Part shown: positions 1-12,600 of the stretch, piece by piece
How positions within the stretch are numbered: the stretch's first letter is position 1
Layout: every line of letters starts with the position of its first letter
Origin: Athripsodes cinereus
Lineage: Eukaryota; Arthropoda; Insecta; Trichoptera; Leptoceridae
DNA: 64,000 bases
Reading direction: 5' to 3'
Assembly: GCA_947579605.1 (NCBI GenBank)
Contig: OX388325.1
Span: 12,395,572 to 12,459,571 of the forward strand
Translations under genes and position numbers: made by a program
The notes under the pieces: model-generated
What the model was told of the DNA's origin: nothing
The model's input: the letters and a program-made list of their open reading frames with translations, nothing else
Databases searched by the model: none

Positions 1-934
1 TAGATGACATAGCGACTAACCAATCTTTTTTTCTCTGATTTGATAATTCATAAAAATAATGAAAAATTCTCTGTCTTTTCTCTCCATCTATATTTTCACA
101 TTTCCATGGACATTTTTTTCCTATGCATGGATTAGGTTGTAATTCTTTTGTTTGTACAACAAATCCATCTTTTTTAATGTAACATTTGCCTTTGGATCTT
201 GCATCTTTGCAAATATTTTTCTTATTTCCCCTTTTCTTCTTCAACCCTGCTTGACCTACTTTTCCATCCATACATACTATTTTCTTCTTCTTTTTCTTGT
301 TTGATAAATCTTCGTCGCTTGAAGACTCGTCTGTCTCCTTCCAAGATGTTGAATCCCAATTGTATTCCTCGTCGTCACTCATAAAATCCAACAAAGCCAC
401 AGATCGCTTACATTTTCTTTCTTTTGTCATATCTGGTATTTCTATGTCTCTGACATTATTCTCCTCCGGACTGATTATTTCAGCTAATTCACTAACATCA
501 GCATCGTCCAAAGATTGCTGTATAATATCAGTGCTGTTTTCTAAACCGAGAGCAATACCCGCTATTATAGCTTGATCATCATGGATTACCTCTTGCATTT
601 CAACTTCTTCATAAGGAGGATTACGGCAGTTTTCCACACTTTCTTGGGAGTTATTATTGTTGTTTTCCTTTTCCTAAAATACAATGCCCTAGTTATATTC
701 CAACTTTTACAAAAACAATTAACAATACAATTTTACTTAATATCATAACTAAGCTGAACTTACCGTCTTTTCATGATCTTTGTCAACGTTTGGATCAAAA
801 ACACTAAGATCTTTATTTCGATTGTGATATGAAGAGCTTCCCAAGACTGTTACTGAAAGTTCGTTGATATTATCATTTTTTTCACAAACGCGTTTAATGA
901 AGCCTTTGTAGTACTTTCTTCTGTTTAATTCCAT
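1..934 (-). CDS. Uncharacterised protein gene, 5' part (continues past left edge)
   Basis: Two coding exons read cleanly on the minus strand. Exon 764-934 starts at the ATG at 934-932 (MELNRRKYYKGF), encodes 57 residues and ends in phase 0 at a GTAAGT donor. The next exon runs from 673, after a TTTTAG acceptor, to base 1 with no stop, about 224 codons. It begins EKENNNNNSQESVENC, then an acidic stretch (DDEEYNWDSTSWKETDESSSDED), a lysine-rich nuclear-signal-like KKKKKK, and a cysteine cluster near the edge (KGKCYIKKDG, then NPCIGKKCPWKC) followed by a helix-like RQRIFHYFYELSNQRKKDW. The family is not recognised; the acidic-basic-CxxC layout suggests a nuclear or DNA-binding protein, possibly one of the multicopy, transposon-related insect families. 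That is inference. The open frame and consensus splice sites make the gene structure fairly secure. Confidence 0.7.
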
Positions 935-1034
935 GGTGAACTGTAATGATAAATAATTAAAATACTTAGATGTACATAATTTTAATTGATAGCGTATCGA
1001 TTTTGATACAAAAATATAAAATAAAAACACTTAC

Positions 1035-1310
1035 ATATAAGTTCTTGAAATAATACTCTAACACACGTATGTTGTAACAAAATGATTATTAAAGAAACGA
1101 TAACACTTTCACTGATTCGTAAATTTGTTGGTGATAATCATTAAGATACAATTTTGAATAAAAATAACGATAAAAATATTCGCAAAATCTTAGATCGCAG
1201 ACATCTAACGCGCGCACGCGCTTCAAGAGTCGCCACTATGGACAACTGAAGCGCCAACCTCGTGCTAACCTGCAACGACTTGTGGATTTACGCCGCGGTT
1301 TCTCAAAATG
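1035..1310 (-). promoter_or_regulatory. Putative 5' UTR exon and CpG-rich promoter of the left-edge gene
   Basis: Upstream of the ATG at 934 the minus strand shows an acceptor (ATCATTACAG) just before TTCACCATGG, and a GTAAGT donor ends a presumed non-coding exon at 1035. Further upstream, 1205-1300 is much richer in CpG (ACGCGCGCACGCGC and GCCGCGG) than the surrounding AT-rich DNA, which suits a promoter. The transcription start is not determined. Confidence 0.4.
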
Positions 1311-2980
1311 CCAAATATTTTATTTGTATTAAATGACATGCGTTTTGTTGTATCATACTATTTTTTTTTTGTTTAAATGACATATTATATATGTTCTAAA
1401 AACAGGAAAAATGATTCAAGTCCGAGCATCTTTCACAAAGATTTGTCTCAAATAACATGTTTTCAAAAATAAAAATGAGACGAAAAAGTTGAAACGACCA
1501 TCATTATCAATATTACGAAATAGAAAATTGGTTGAACAGTCAAAAGTTGGTGCAAACGGTTGCAGCGAAAACGGTTCATGCGACATGCACTACTTTTTTA
1601 AATATCGGCTAAATGTATGAAGCGACAATGCAGAGAAATAGCAGAAGAGGGCAAAACGGTTTAAGGTACTTTTTATGACAATTTGTACACACGGAAAAAA
1701 GCTTTAACTACCATCTATCTGAAAATTTGAAGAAAGAAAAATAGCTTATGCTCCAATAGTCTGTATTAATCAGTATTAATGAATGGTTTAAGTGAAGTGT
1801 TTAAATCAAGTGACAAATTTGATGTCAGATCATACATCACGTTTGAGAAATAAGACCTATTTTTTTTTTGTTCAAGCGCCAAAAAAGTACTCCGATTGAC
1901 TCGAAAACTAGACCAATCGACGCAGAAAAATTTGCCGATTCCGACCATATATATAACTCATTTTCGGCAAAAGTGTCGCTTAAAACAAATAGCCTTTCAC
2001 CCCTCGATATGTAGAATATAACAATGTTATTATGAAACGAGTGATATATTACAAAACATTTTGACTAAGTATGTAAAAAAAAAAGGATCTTTGTAAAATG
2101 TGTAGATCTGACATTACATTTTGGGTGTGATGAATAGATATTAAATTAATATTATGACAAAAAAAAGTTTTAAAATAGTTAGTTCAATGAAACCAAAAGT
2201 ATTTGTTTTTCACATTGAATTTTATTTTATCAGTTTAATATAATTCATGTTATCAAAAATAATTAAATAAATTGTGTTCATAATGACAATCATTATAACC
2301 TTACTACATTCAATAATATATTAATAAAACTATTATAAAGACTTTGCGCAGAACATAACTGTGCACTATTTGACAAATTCAAGCAAAAATTTGCCTTCTA
2401 TCATTGCGATATGGTCTATATTCCTATGAAAAATATAGCTTATCATGTGAGAGGGGAAGTGTTACATTGATGTCCCTTTCTAACATATTTTCAGTATGTA
2501 GAAGTAATGACAATATTATAGTAAGTTTATACATATATTTATAATAACTATGACGTGTTAGTAAGGGATATATAATTGGAACTTATCAAGTTGTAATGAA
2601 CGCATAAATACTTGATATTATTGAATTATTTTTATGTAGATATGTAGTATTCAACCTGGAGAACAAGAATCCGGCGCACAATTGTGGATTTTTTAAGCAC
2701 AACAATAAATATTTGCATTTTTCGTATGCCCTTGACGTATCACAAGTATCCTATAAATATCGGGGGCCATGTTGAAATTTGCAAAGAGAAATGGTTCATT
2801 GTTACCAACATAACAAAAACAATGTTTACTGGACAAAATACAACGGAAGTCAAAATTAGACAACGGGGAAAAAAGTCAAAATAATGAAATGGGAAAATTA
2901 TTACAATTTATTAAATCGAAAATAGACATACCTCATATTATTATTATAAATCCTTTTTCGTATATACTGTATTTGTGTTG
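1311..2980. other. AT-rich intergenic DNA, nothing identified
   Basis: No open frame with coding character, tRNA-like box or clear terminal repeat was seen. A 66-codon frame at 2684-2884 has no recognisable features and is treated as chance. Confidence 0.5.
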
Positions 2981-2981
2981 T

Positions 2982-3436
2982 TAGGTAGTCTGGTGCTAAT
3001 ATAGTTATGCAAAAACACATTTATTACGTTGACTGATTGCGGGTTAGGTTTGTTAGGTAGTACGGTGCTAACATATGCAAAAACACATTTATTACGTTGA
3101 CTGATTGCGGGTTAGGTTTGTTAGGTAGTACGGTGCTTATATATGCAAAAACACATTTATTACGTTGACTGATTGCTGGTTAGGTTTGTTAGGTAGTACG
3201 GTGCTAATATATGCAAAAACACATTTATTACATTGACTGATTGCTGGTTAGGTTTGTTAGGTAGTACGGTGCTAATATATGCAAAAACACATTTATTACG
3301 TTGACTGATTGCGGGTTAGGTTTGTTAGGTAGTACGGTGCTAATATATGCAAAAACACATTTATTACGTTGACTGATTGCGGGTTAGGTTTGTTAGGTAG
3401 TACGGTGCTAATATATGCAAAAACACATTTATTACT
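2982..3436. repeat. 68-bp tandem repeat (satellite), about 6.5 units
   Basis: The string GCAAAAACACATTTATTACG recurs at 3009, 3077, 3145, 3213, 3281, 3349 and 3417, an exact 68-bp period with a few substitutions (GCGGG/GCTGG, CTAATAT/CTTATAT). Each unit carries two GTTAGG motifs. The last unit breaks off into unique AT-rich DNA. Confidence 0.95.
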
Positions 3437-4314
3437 TTAATTTTATAAAATTAGTCATATATATGGTATTTATGTATTTAATTAATTTTTTTATTGAAAA
3501 TTTATCATTTTTCTCTATGATATGCATTGTTTATGTCATATTGGTAAACCTGCAATTCATTTCCTATATTTTTGTGTCAACATGGCGTCGGATACTTGTT
3601 TTGATTGTGATGTGTAAATCGTGTACAAAATATGCAAATAATTAATTTTGTGTGCATTAAATCAACTTACTTTGGATGGATTATCATTTCTCAGGTAGAA
3701 AACTACATATTCACATAAATATAACTTGAAAATTCATAATTATTTTCTCTAATAGTTCATCTATACTTGATATTTACCATATAATTATTTAATTAGGCTA
3801 ACTTTATCCTGGGCGATGTGATCCGGGTTTTTTATTAAATACACGTAGAGCCGAAGAAACAAGTTTATTTTACAGAACCAAGTGAAGAATGACAGAGAGT
3901 GAGGTACAGGGTGTAGGATGGTTTTTATAGACAATGATTACCATAAACAAGATTCTATGGAACTAATTATAAAGGTGTGCTTACATGTTCTAACAATAAT
4001 ATTATGATAGCATTCTATCTCAGGTGTTATGTAAAGATGTGCAGCATTGTCATTTAAAATGTCTATGGGCATAGTTCATAGACATTATACACAACAAGAC
4101 TTACCTGAAAAAACAATGTGCCACCTGAGATAGTAATTATTAGAGAGCTAACCCTTTCTAACACATGAGTGCACAATATAATTATTATAAATACTTATGT
4201 AACTTTGTTATGTATTGGCAATATGTCAGAAAAAGATACCGCCCTAAGAGTTACCATCTCGCGTTGTATACTTTACTTTTTCATAGCAATATAGATCTTA
4301 TCGATTGTATCAGC
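3437..4314. other. AT-rich intergenic DNA, nothing identified
   Basis: No supported gene. A 76-codon hydrophobic frame at 3415-3645 begins inside the satellite and looks like low-complexity translation. Confidence 0.45.
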
Positions 4315-4452
4315 ATTAACTTCTTTTTTTTACACCTTTCACAATAAGCTAAAAGTTTGCGTCGTGAAAGGGGAGTTTGCTGGCACCTGGGATTGAACTA
4401 CGGACCTAATGTTCACGAGGCCGAGACTCTACCTCCTGGCTTCCGACGAACT
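4315..4452 (-). mobile_element. tRNA-derived SINE, family 1
   Basis: On the minus strand it starts AGTTCGTCGGAAGCC, contains GAGTCTCGGCCTCGTGAAC and a B-box-like GTAGTTCAATCCCAGG, then CAAACTCCCCTTTCACG, and ends in a T-rich stretch on the plus strand (A-rich tail). The same module recurs at 15035-15176, 42535-42620, 46872-47058 and 57636-57830, defining the family. B-box bases are partly mutated here. Confidence 0.75.
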
Positions 4453-4479
4453 AAACTTTGTAACACTTCATTTTAAATT

Positions 4480-4690
4480 ATCAAATAAAATAAATATTTA
4501 TTATTATTGTTTTATGTTACCTTCTGTTGAGCATGACTAACGCATGACCGTTTTCGAGGACTCCGACTATACTAGGTGCTGATCTATACTAGTATGATAC
4601 CTGATGATGCAAACTCGGAGTCCTCGAAAACGGTCGTGCTCAACAGTAGGTAACATAAAACAATAAAAATAAATATTTATTTTATTTGAT
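4480..4690. repeat. Foldback MITE-like palindrome, about 80-bp arms
   Basis: The left arm starts ATCAAATAAAATAAATATTT and continues through TTTTATGTTACC and CCGTTTTCGAGGACTCCGA; the right arm is its near-exact reverse complement, ending at 4690. The left arm has an extra 11 bp after GTTGAGC. The two arms leave a short non-palindromic centre of about 45 bp. Confidence 0.85.
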
Positions 4691-4998
4691 ATAGATCATG
4701 GATGGCCAACCTTTTCAGCAGCCGGGCCATATTTTAGAAATGAGATTTCCTACCGGGCCACAATATCAATTAATATAATATCCATACATGGAACATTTAA
4801 TAATTTTACTTCACCTTAAAAATTTTTACTTCACCTTAAAATTTTTTATAGGAATATGAAATGTTTTGCAAGCTCCTCGATTTTCTTTAAGAATATTTTC
4901 TAAAAATACTTTTTTTCAAAAAAGTAACGGGTACTTGTACCGACTAGGTATTATATGCTTCGCGGGCCACAAGCAGGTTGGCCATCCTTGATATAGAT
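4689..4998. mobile_element. hAT-type MITE with 8-bp target duplication
   Basis: Terminal inverted repeats CATGGATGGCCAACCTTTTC (4697) and the complement of GCAGGTTGGCCATCCTTG (ending 4990) are flanked by direct ATATAGAT at 4689-4696 and 4991-4998. An 8-bp duplication and CA(G)GGATGGCCAACC-style ends are typical of hAT elements. Interior is non-coding. Confidence 0.85.
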
Positions 4999-5952
4999 CT
5001 TATATTATTATTGTTGTTGTAGTTATACTAATGTCATTGATTTTATTTATTTATTTTATTAGGCACATGTCATAATCAGTGTGTTGTTACAAAAAATACA
5101 TAAAAATAATCAACTCTATTTTATCATAAATTTAAAATTCAATTTAGATTAAAATATTCAAATGTATTAAAGAGGAACAAAATTATATATACATATATAT
5201 ATGTAGGTAGGTAAGTGTATTAAAAATGTCATTCTTATAATAAAATACATAAACAAACAAATTACTCTATATATGTACCTAAATAAAATTTAATATATAG
5301 GTATTAAAATGTCAAAATGTAAAAGATAAAATTATACATAGGTGTAAAATGTCATTTTTAAATAGGTAAATCTATAAAATTTTATTTTTAAGTGTCATGA
5401 TTTAATACAGGCAGAAATAAAAATATCAAAATACAGTTGATTCCGCTTAATTGGAACAGCCGCTTATTTGGGACAAATCTCAAAGAACAGAAACCAAACC
5501 AAGAAACCAATAGTACATTTATATGTTTAATTGGGACAGTAAATTTAAAATTTCAGATTTTCTAGAAGTGAAATGTTACAAAAACAAAAGACAGATTACA
5601 CTTGACTGATTTTTGCATTGAATTAAATTGTATGTACCTACACATTTATTATTTTAACTGGATTTTTTTTCTTACAAGTTAATATTACGTATTTGTAATT
5701 TATATGATAATTTATATTACCTAGGTATATGTAATTTACAGTTTTCAAGAGTTTATAAAATAAAATTATTGAAAAAAAATATCGATGGCAAGTGGTAAGT
5801 ACAGTTTTCATAGTTTTGAGATAATCAATGTTGAAAGTTTGAGATGTGATACAATCTAGTACTAACCACAGATAGGTTTTGTTAAATATCTCGTGAATGA
5901 CACAGAGTTACGCAATAATATTCCTAAGGAACATACTTCAGATGATATAGAT
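4999..5952. other. AT-rich intergenic DNA with a pogo/Tigger-like end
   Basis: At 5432 the sequence CAGTTGATTCCGCTTAATTG, followed by AACAGCCGCTTATTTGGGAC, resembles one end of a pogo/Tigger-type element. No matching opposite end was found. No gene is supported. Confidence 0.35.
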
Positions 5953-6444
5953 TCGCATGCGTATAATAACTCGTTTTAGGTAAAAACTGCACTTACCACA
6001 TCTGTGCGCTACACCATCGATATGCTTTGTTTAATTTTATGTGTAACTGGTAAATAAAAACCAAACAATGAATTTAAAAAAATGTGAAATTCGCTTAATG
6101 GGCCACTTGCAGTTGTGGGGGATTTTAATAAATGATCGAACTAAGTAAATTTGAGGGCGGAAAACACAAATATGTCAGTTAAATTTTTATAATATCTTAA
6201 TTATGAAAAATTTACAAAAATAAAATCCAAAATTTTTGATGTTTGGCAAAACACCCTAAATGACTGAAAGCTGTGTTGCGAAAGTTATTATGATTCACGG
6301 GACTCCATTACGTCATAGTGCCGCCATATTGTTTTTGATCATTCCGAGAAAATCCAAATTTTAAAAGCTAATATCTAAGAAAATAGAGCAAGAAAAATTA
6401 AAATAAATTGTGGTTGGGTTTCTTTCATACTAACTTACAATGTT

Positions 6445-6531
6445 GTGGAAAGAGGTGACGCAATTGAGACGCTCTGAACGGAGGAGGCTGGTTTCTGCCC
6501 TTTGCTCCTGAGATGATGATGATGATGATTG
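6445..6531 (+). mobile_element. LINE 3'-terminal fragment in STING 3' flank
   Basis: Translates as WKEVTQLRRSERRRLVSALCS then stop, directly followed by a (GAT)n tail, the usual signature of the extreme 3' end of an insect non-LTR element. The same fragment is in arm 2 at 62487-62571, so it predates the duplication. Confidence 0.6.
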
Positions 6532-6650
6532 AGTTTTCACGAATTATCCAAGAGATTTAATCTTATCAATGAACTACAGTTTACTTCTAACATACAGATA
6601 TGCATCTATTAAATAAATATTTAAACTTATAATATATATTTACAAGCAAA

Positions 6651-9600
6651 TTATTGATTCAAAGAAGATTTTGTCTCTGATTTTAAAATTCTATTTAACA
6701 GAATCTCTCCCACGTTAACATCTTCATTGTCGTCTGAAAAAGTATAAAATAATAAATGTAAAAATAATATGCAGGCTAAAAAGTACTAAATAATAATATG
6801 CAGGCTTATATTACAAATATGCAGACTGTTAATGAATGAGTTTTGATATTCTGCAGATAGGACAACATTGAACCAAGTCTAAGGTGGCCAACTTTACAGA
6901 TTTTAGGAATAAAACCAAAAACTCACGGTCCAATTACCTGACCTTTCAAATGTCTACCCAAATTTTCAATTTGGCATAGGAATTTGAGATTTTTGACTAT
7001 TTCATCATTGTATTGGGATCTTTATTTATTTATTCTTTACTGTACATTGATTACAAGTAGCTTGGTATTTCAGATAATAATATAAGTACCTACAACTCTT
7101 TGTGTGTATTATTGAGTTTTTAATACTCACTATTAAAATAAACCACTTCGCAGCGATCCTTACATTCTACATGTGAATCTATCAGATAGACTAGAGTTTC
7201 ATAAAACATCCGCACAATGTCAGCCTTGTGAACATTGTAGAACTCTGTAACAAACATAAAATTTATTACTTTTTCAACAGACATCTGCGGTCACATAAAT
7301 CTTAATATACATCCCTTTATGGCGAACATAGAGGTGTTGGGTTTGAATCCTGGTGGCGACTGGAATTTTCATCGAAAATTCTACTCTCACAGACCATATA
7401 GTAACTGAAAGTGACAGTTGGTCGGACGAAATGCTTCACAGCAATGAGTCCGGTCAGAAAGTAACATATGAGAGAAATAATAGAGTATGGTGGAAGTCGG
7501 TGAACGTTTCTAGAGTAAAGCATGCTTAAACCAGCCAAAGCCAATTCGTAAGCATTGGAAACACCAATACTCTCTATCTCTCTCTGCCCATAAAGGGATG
7601 TATATTAAGATCTACGTGATCGCAGATGTCTGTTGAAATATAACATTTATAAACAAACGCAAGTACCAAATTCCAGGTAAATGCGAAAATAATACAATAA
7701 ATCATATGTATACCTATATTACCCAACAGACACCTCATCTGCATAACCAACAGACTGTGCAAACTCCCTTTTGTATGAAACAGGAAAGGTGTTCCGATGC
7801 CTACGAATTAGCTTAGGCTCGTTTAAGTGCACTTTACCCACAGTATGTTCACCAATCCCATCAATTCTCGTTTCAAACTACTATGTTTGACATCTGTTGA
7901 CGTGTCAACTATCGGTTGAAATAAAATGTACGTACTGAAACATTTACATACCAGAATGTTTGCTTGTAGATTTGAGTGATTCATGTAGAGTCTGCAAAGG
8001 AGTGGCTCCTTCAGCTGCCACGTATATGGGTAAAGAATTAGAATCTCTAAAGATTTTATACACAGAATTCTTATATGTTCTATTAATAACGCCAGCTCGA
8101 TCCCTGTGAATGCTGTCCAATGTCTGAAATACAAAATAAACCATTAAAGTTACGCGTTCTTCTTCAGAGATCTGTCATAAAAGGAGTGGGGGATACAAGT
8201 TATACTAACATATTGTTGGCGCATTTAAAAAGATGTTGTCTAGCTTATTATTACTATTACATATTCGAAATGACGCGTGTGAATAAATACATCTTGAATG
8301 AGCTGGTTATATCGTCCCTCTTCTGACTAACAGTCGTATCTGCCTAAATGTAAATTGTTCAGGAGAGTGGTGTTTGTGTTTTGCCGTGCATCTTTTCGTC
8401 TATCCTAGTTATATGATACAGTGTAAATATATGCCATTATTTTATTTGTACCTATTCTTATATCTCAGAATCATTTTTGTGATGAAGTTTTGAGAAATTA
8501 GTAGATACAACACATTTTATTTAGAGTAATTCGTAAATACGACAACAAATCAGAAAGCTGTTCCAGGATAACGGTAACAGTTACAGGTGTGGTCTTCAGT
8601 GAGAACATGCAGGGCACATATAAATACACATTGGTGATCATAACTCAATTACGCTAAAAATGTCAGATACAACAGTTAGTCAAAAGAGGGACGATATGAC
8701 ATTAAAATCATTTTTTAAAGTGGCTCTTAGTGCAAAATATTAATAAAATAGTTTTTCATTAGATAATAAAAAGTTCTAACAATGATTTTGACGCCCTATT
8801 GAAAAAAAAAATTAAGAGCATAGTCAATACGGTTTAATGGCTTAATTATTTTTAAAAAACTATTGCTGATGCTGGAAAATCGAGCAAGTGTGGTAAAATA
8901 TTGAAATAGATCAAAACGTTCTCAGAACATGAGCCATGTTCAATACTGGAGCAGGTTTTGATCAGAGCATATTTTATTTTCTAATAATAAGTATTATTTT
9001 TTGTTCAATAAAATTGTTATAAAAAATAATATTATAAATACTACAAACTATTCTTCACTAGCACTCGAATCTTTTTGCCTAAAGTTTGCATACATCTGCA
9101 TTCTTATAGATGGCTAGGTAGGCTATAATGAATTTAAAATACACCAAAGGAATGGTAAAAAAAAAACAATTTACAACAAATAGACAATCACATGTGCATG
9201 ATAATTATTTGTATTATATGTATGTTTATATGTATGTTTTTTAAGGCACAATAAAGTTTATTATTATTATTATCTCATATCTCATTTATTTTACAAAACA
9301 ATATTAGATTCTACATTTTGAACACAATATAAGATTAACAATAAAATTTAAACATAAAATTAAATAACAAAAACCATAAATTATTAAAATAAATTTATAT
9401 TCAAAATGTAGAACCCCAACATTATTCGAGTTGATTCTTCCATGATGTTCTATGAAATAGTACAATCATGGGAGATCACTTACAGAGCTACAGGGACAAA
9501 AACCTTCTTACTATCCTGGTGGACGATAAAAGTACAGCCTTCTGCATGCTGTATTTGAGCCTGTCATCTACTCCCAGTTTTCTGAGATTGCTTGACAGAC

Positions 9601-12600
9601 TCTTAGGTATTAAACCATTCACAGACAACACTATAGGCACGATGATTGTGGTAGGTGTTCTCCACATATCTTTGATTTCGTGAGCAAGATCAAGATATTT
9701 TATTATCTTATCTTGCTCAGCTTTATTTAAATTTTCATCGTGCGGTATAGTGATGTCTATGATGTATGTTTTACGGCATCTGCGATCAACCAACACAATA
9801 TCTGGTCGATTAGTTATAATAGTTCGATCAGTTATTAGTTATTATTATTATAGACAAGATCCAAACCTTTGCGGCTTCCATGACAGCTCCTCCGCGTTTC
9901 CCTGACATTCCTTTAAGATCAGGCGGAGAGTACAGCATACTGGGCACCAAGATAAACAATTTCTTTTTATTAAATATAATATTCTCACTATTTTCATACT
10001 TTGTCATGTTCTCCTCAATACCGATATTGTTATCTCCTTTATCCGGTAAAAGGATGTTGAGGTAGCCATGGAAGAAACTATACGCCATCCCGGAACCGTA
10101 ATCTAAACCATCTGAATGGAACATACCGTATGATCTACTGTAAACACTATTGTCCTGAAATCAATTTCAAATATATATTACAATAGGTATGGTAAATTAG
10201 TAAACTCACTTCACGGAGCCCTACACATGGCGGAGGATCGCTCAAAATGGAGACAGATGGTTTACAGAACGAGGCATGATGGTCACGATCCTCAGGATTG
10301 AGGGACCGACAGAGATGATGATGGTTTAATCGTGAGATGGGCAGGGAAGAAATCATTATGTGTTCCGACGCTTACAAATCAGTATTACAAATCGACATAA
10401 GCATTTTATACCATCGCACAAGGACTCGTAGGCCCTCTTTTAGGAGAATGCATAAATGAATTCTGTCAAACTTTTCGCATGTAAAATTTTCATAGGTTTA
10501 CTTCTGTTCTGTAACTTATAATCAATACAATGGATGTATATTGGATGATTTAGTCGGCACCGTTTAATGGAGCATCCATCACAATAATATTACGCTTCAT
10601 TTATACAATAATTTTCTATATTATAGGTAAAATACCAGAAATAAAAAACAAACAAAAAAATACAAGACAAGATAGTAGATACACCTCGTGAAAAGGATGT
10701 GTCGCGGGTTCAAGTCTCGCCTGGGGAACTACCAAATATGGTAAGCGGTTTTTTTCTCCAGCCATGTATGGTATTTTTATTTGTTCAGTTTAAAAACATA
10801 TTATGTAACCTCGTACAAAGGTTCATTGCAAAAATAATGCAAATCTTTTTAATAAATAAGGATGTTGAGTAGATCAGGCGTCGGCAACCTATGGCACGCG
10901 ATGGGGTTCTGAATGGCACTCTACAAAGTAATCAGGGAAATCGCGAAAATATCGAGACGAACTTAAAACCTACGTTGAAGCACTTAAAGATGAATTTTCA
11001 AGCTCATGTGCCTATATTTTCCTTCCTCATAAAACCAGATTTAATAGATCCATTAATAATCCCGTTTGATTTTTCAATTTTTGAGTGGATGAATGTTGAT
11101 AATTTTGAAATGGAACTTACCGAACTAATATCTTCAGAATTATGGAAAACAATATTTAAGGAATTACGAAAAAATCTGGAAGATGACTCTATGGAAAAAT
11201 CGACTGCTATATTAAATTGTTGGATGTCATTGCCGGAAAGATTTAATTGTTTAAATAAAATTGCATGTGCTCTCCTTTCCGCTTTTGGTTCCACATATCT
11301 CTGTGAACCAATTTTTTCTCACATGAAACATATTTTGAGTCCACAAAGAAGTCTTTTAACAACTGAACATTCAGAATCTTGTGTGAAATTGAAAGTCACA
11401 AATTATACCCCTGATATTGAAATATTAAGCAAAAATGTGCAGGGACAAGGTTCACATCATTTTTTTTTAATTATTGTTAGAATGTTATGTTATTTTTTTA
11501 ATAAATATGTTTAAAAGATAAATTTGGTATAAAATTCTTCTCCTCTAGAACCCCATTATATAATTTAGAATTAAGGCGGCACCCTGAATCATATTGGTAG
11601 AGTGGCTTGCAAACCACAGCTAAAAGGTTGCCGACCCCTGGGGTAGATGATGCTTTGGTAGCTACCTGAAACCTATGACTTCTCTACAATATTAATTTAA
11701 TTTGACACTTTTAAGTGTTCAAAACTCATTGTTTTTCCTGGAAAGTGTTGTGAATTTTATTGTTTTTAATTTCAATTTGAAACAGAGTTAAAATTATACC
11801 AATAAATTTTAACAGTTAATATTCAAAATTGGCAAAATCAAATTGATGACAATAATATCTCACAAGTGCATTAGAAATATTAATATATAATTTAAACTAA
11901 AATAATGAAATATATTAAAATTGGGAAATAACAATAAAAAAAAACTCTACATGCACCCTCGCAGTGGTTCATATCACAAAATGGCTTCATTGTCTAGTTT
12001 AGTATTTCCCTAACTATGGGTCGCGACCCACTAGTGGATCGTGAGCGAATATTGAGTGGGTCATAATGGACAATTCGCCACTGTATAAGACATGAAAAAA
12101 AATGTTGTTGGAGCAATGTTTGGAGAAAAAAAGCTAAAAGGCGGGTCCCAAGATTGGAAACTTTTCCTAGATGGGTCGGAGCTAGGGGATTCAATCCCGA
12201 ATCCCGGGATCTCAGGATCCCGGTCGTATTTTAGTCCCGAAAATCCCGGGATTAAATTTAAGAAATCCCAGGATTTTCAGGATTAATACAATACAGCCGA
12301 AGCTTTTGTTAGTATCTTAAAAGAGTGCTATTCTGAGTTCTTCAGTAAATATTGTGGCAATAGTTACTGATGGTCCAAATTACAGTTGGAAAACCTGTGC
12401 ATCTAGCACCTTAGTTGTTTTGCATACGGTATTCACTTAGCCGTTTGTGAATTGATAATACATAAACGGATATCGTCTTTTTATTTATTTATTTATTTAT
12501 TTATTTATTCATACAATAAACGGCTTTCGCCTTTAACAATGTTAAATCATTCTATAACAATTTTTATACACCTTCAAAACTTACTCTAGTTTCACATTAA

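Noticed and set aside
2982..3436. CRISPR array
   Set aside because: The repeats are contiguous 68-bp units without variable spacers, in a eukaryotic genome.
7317..8144. Several 60-100 codon frames around STING exons 4 and 5, repeated in arm 2
   Set aside because: They are intron or exon-shadow frames; their presence in both arms follows from the duplication.
10891..11514. 207-codon frame as a domesticated hAT transposase gene
   Set aside because: It lies within terminal inverted repeats and a target duplication, lacks most of the catalytic domain, and the site is empty in arm 2.
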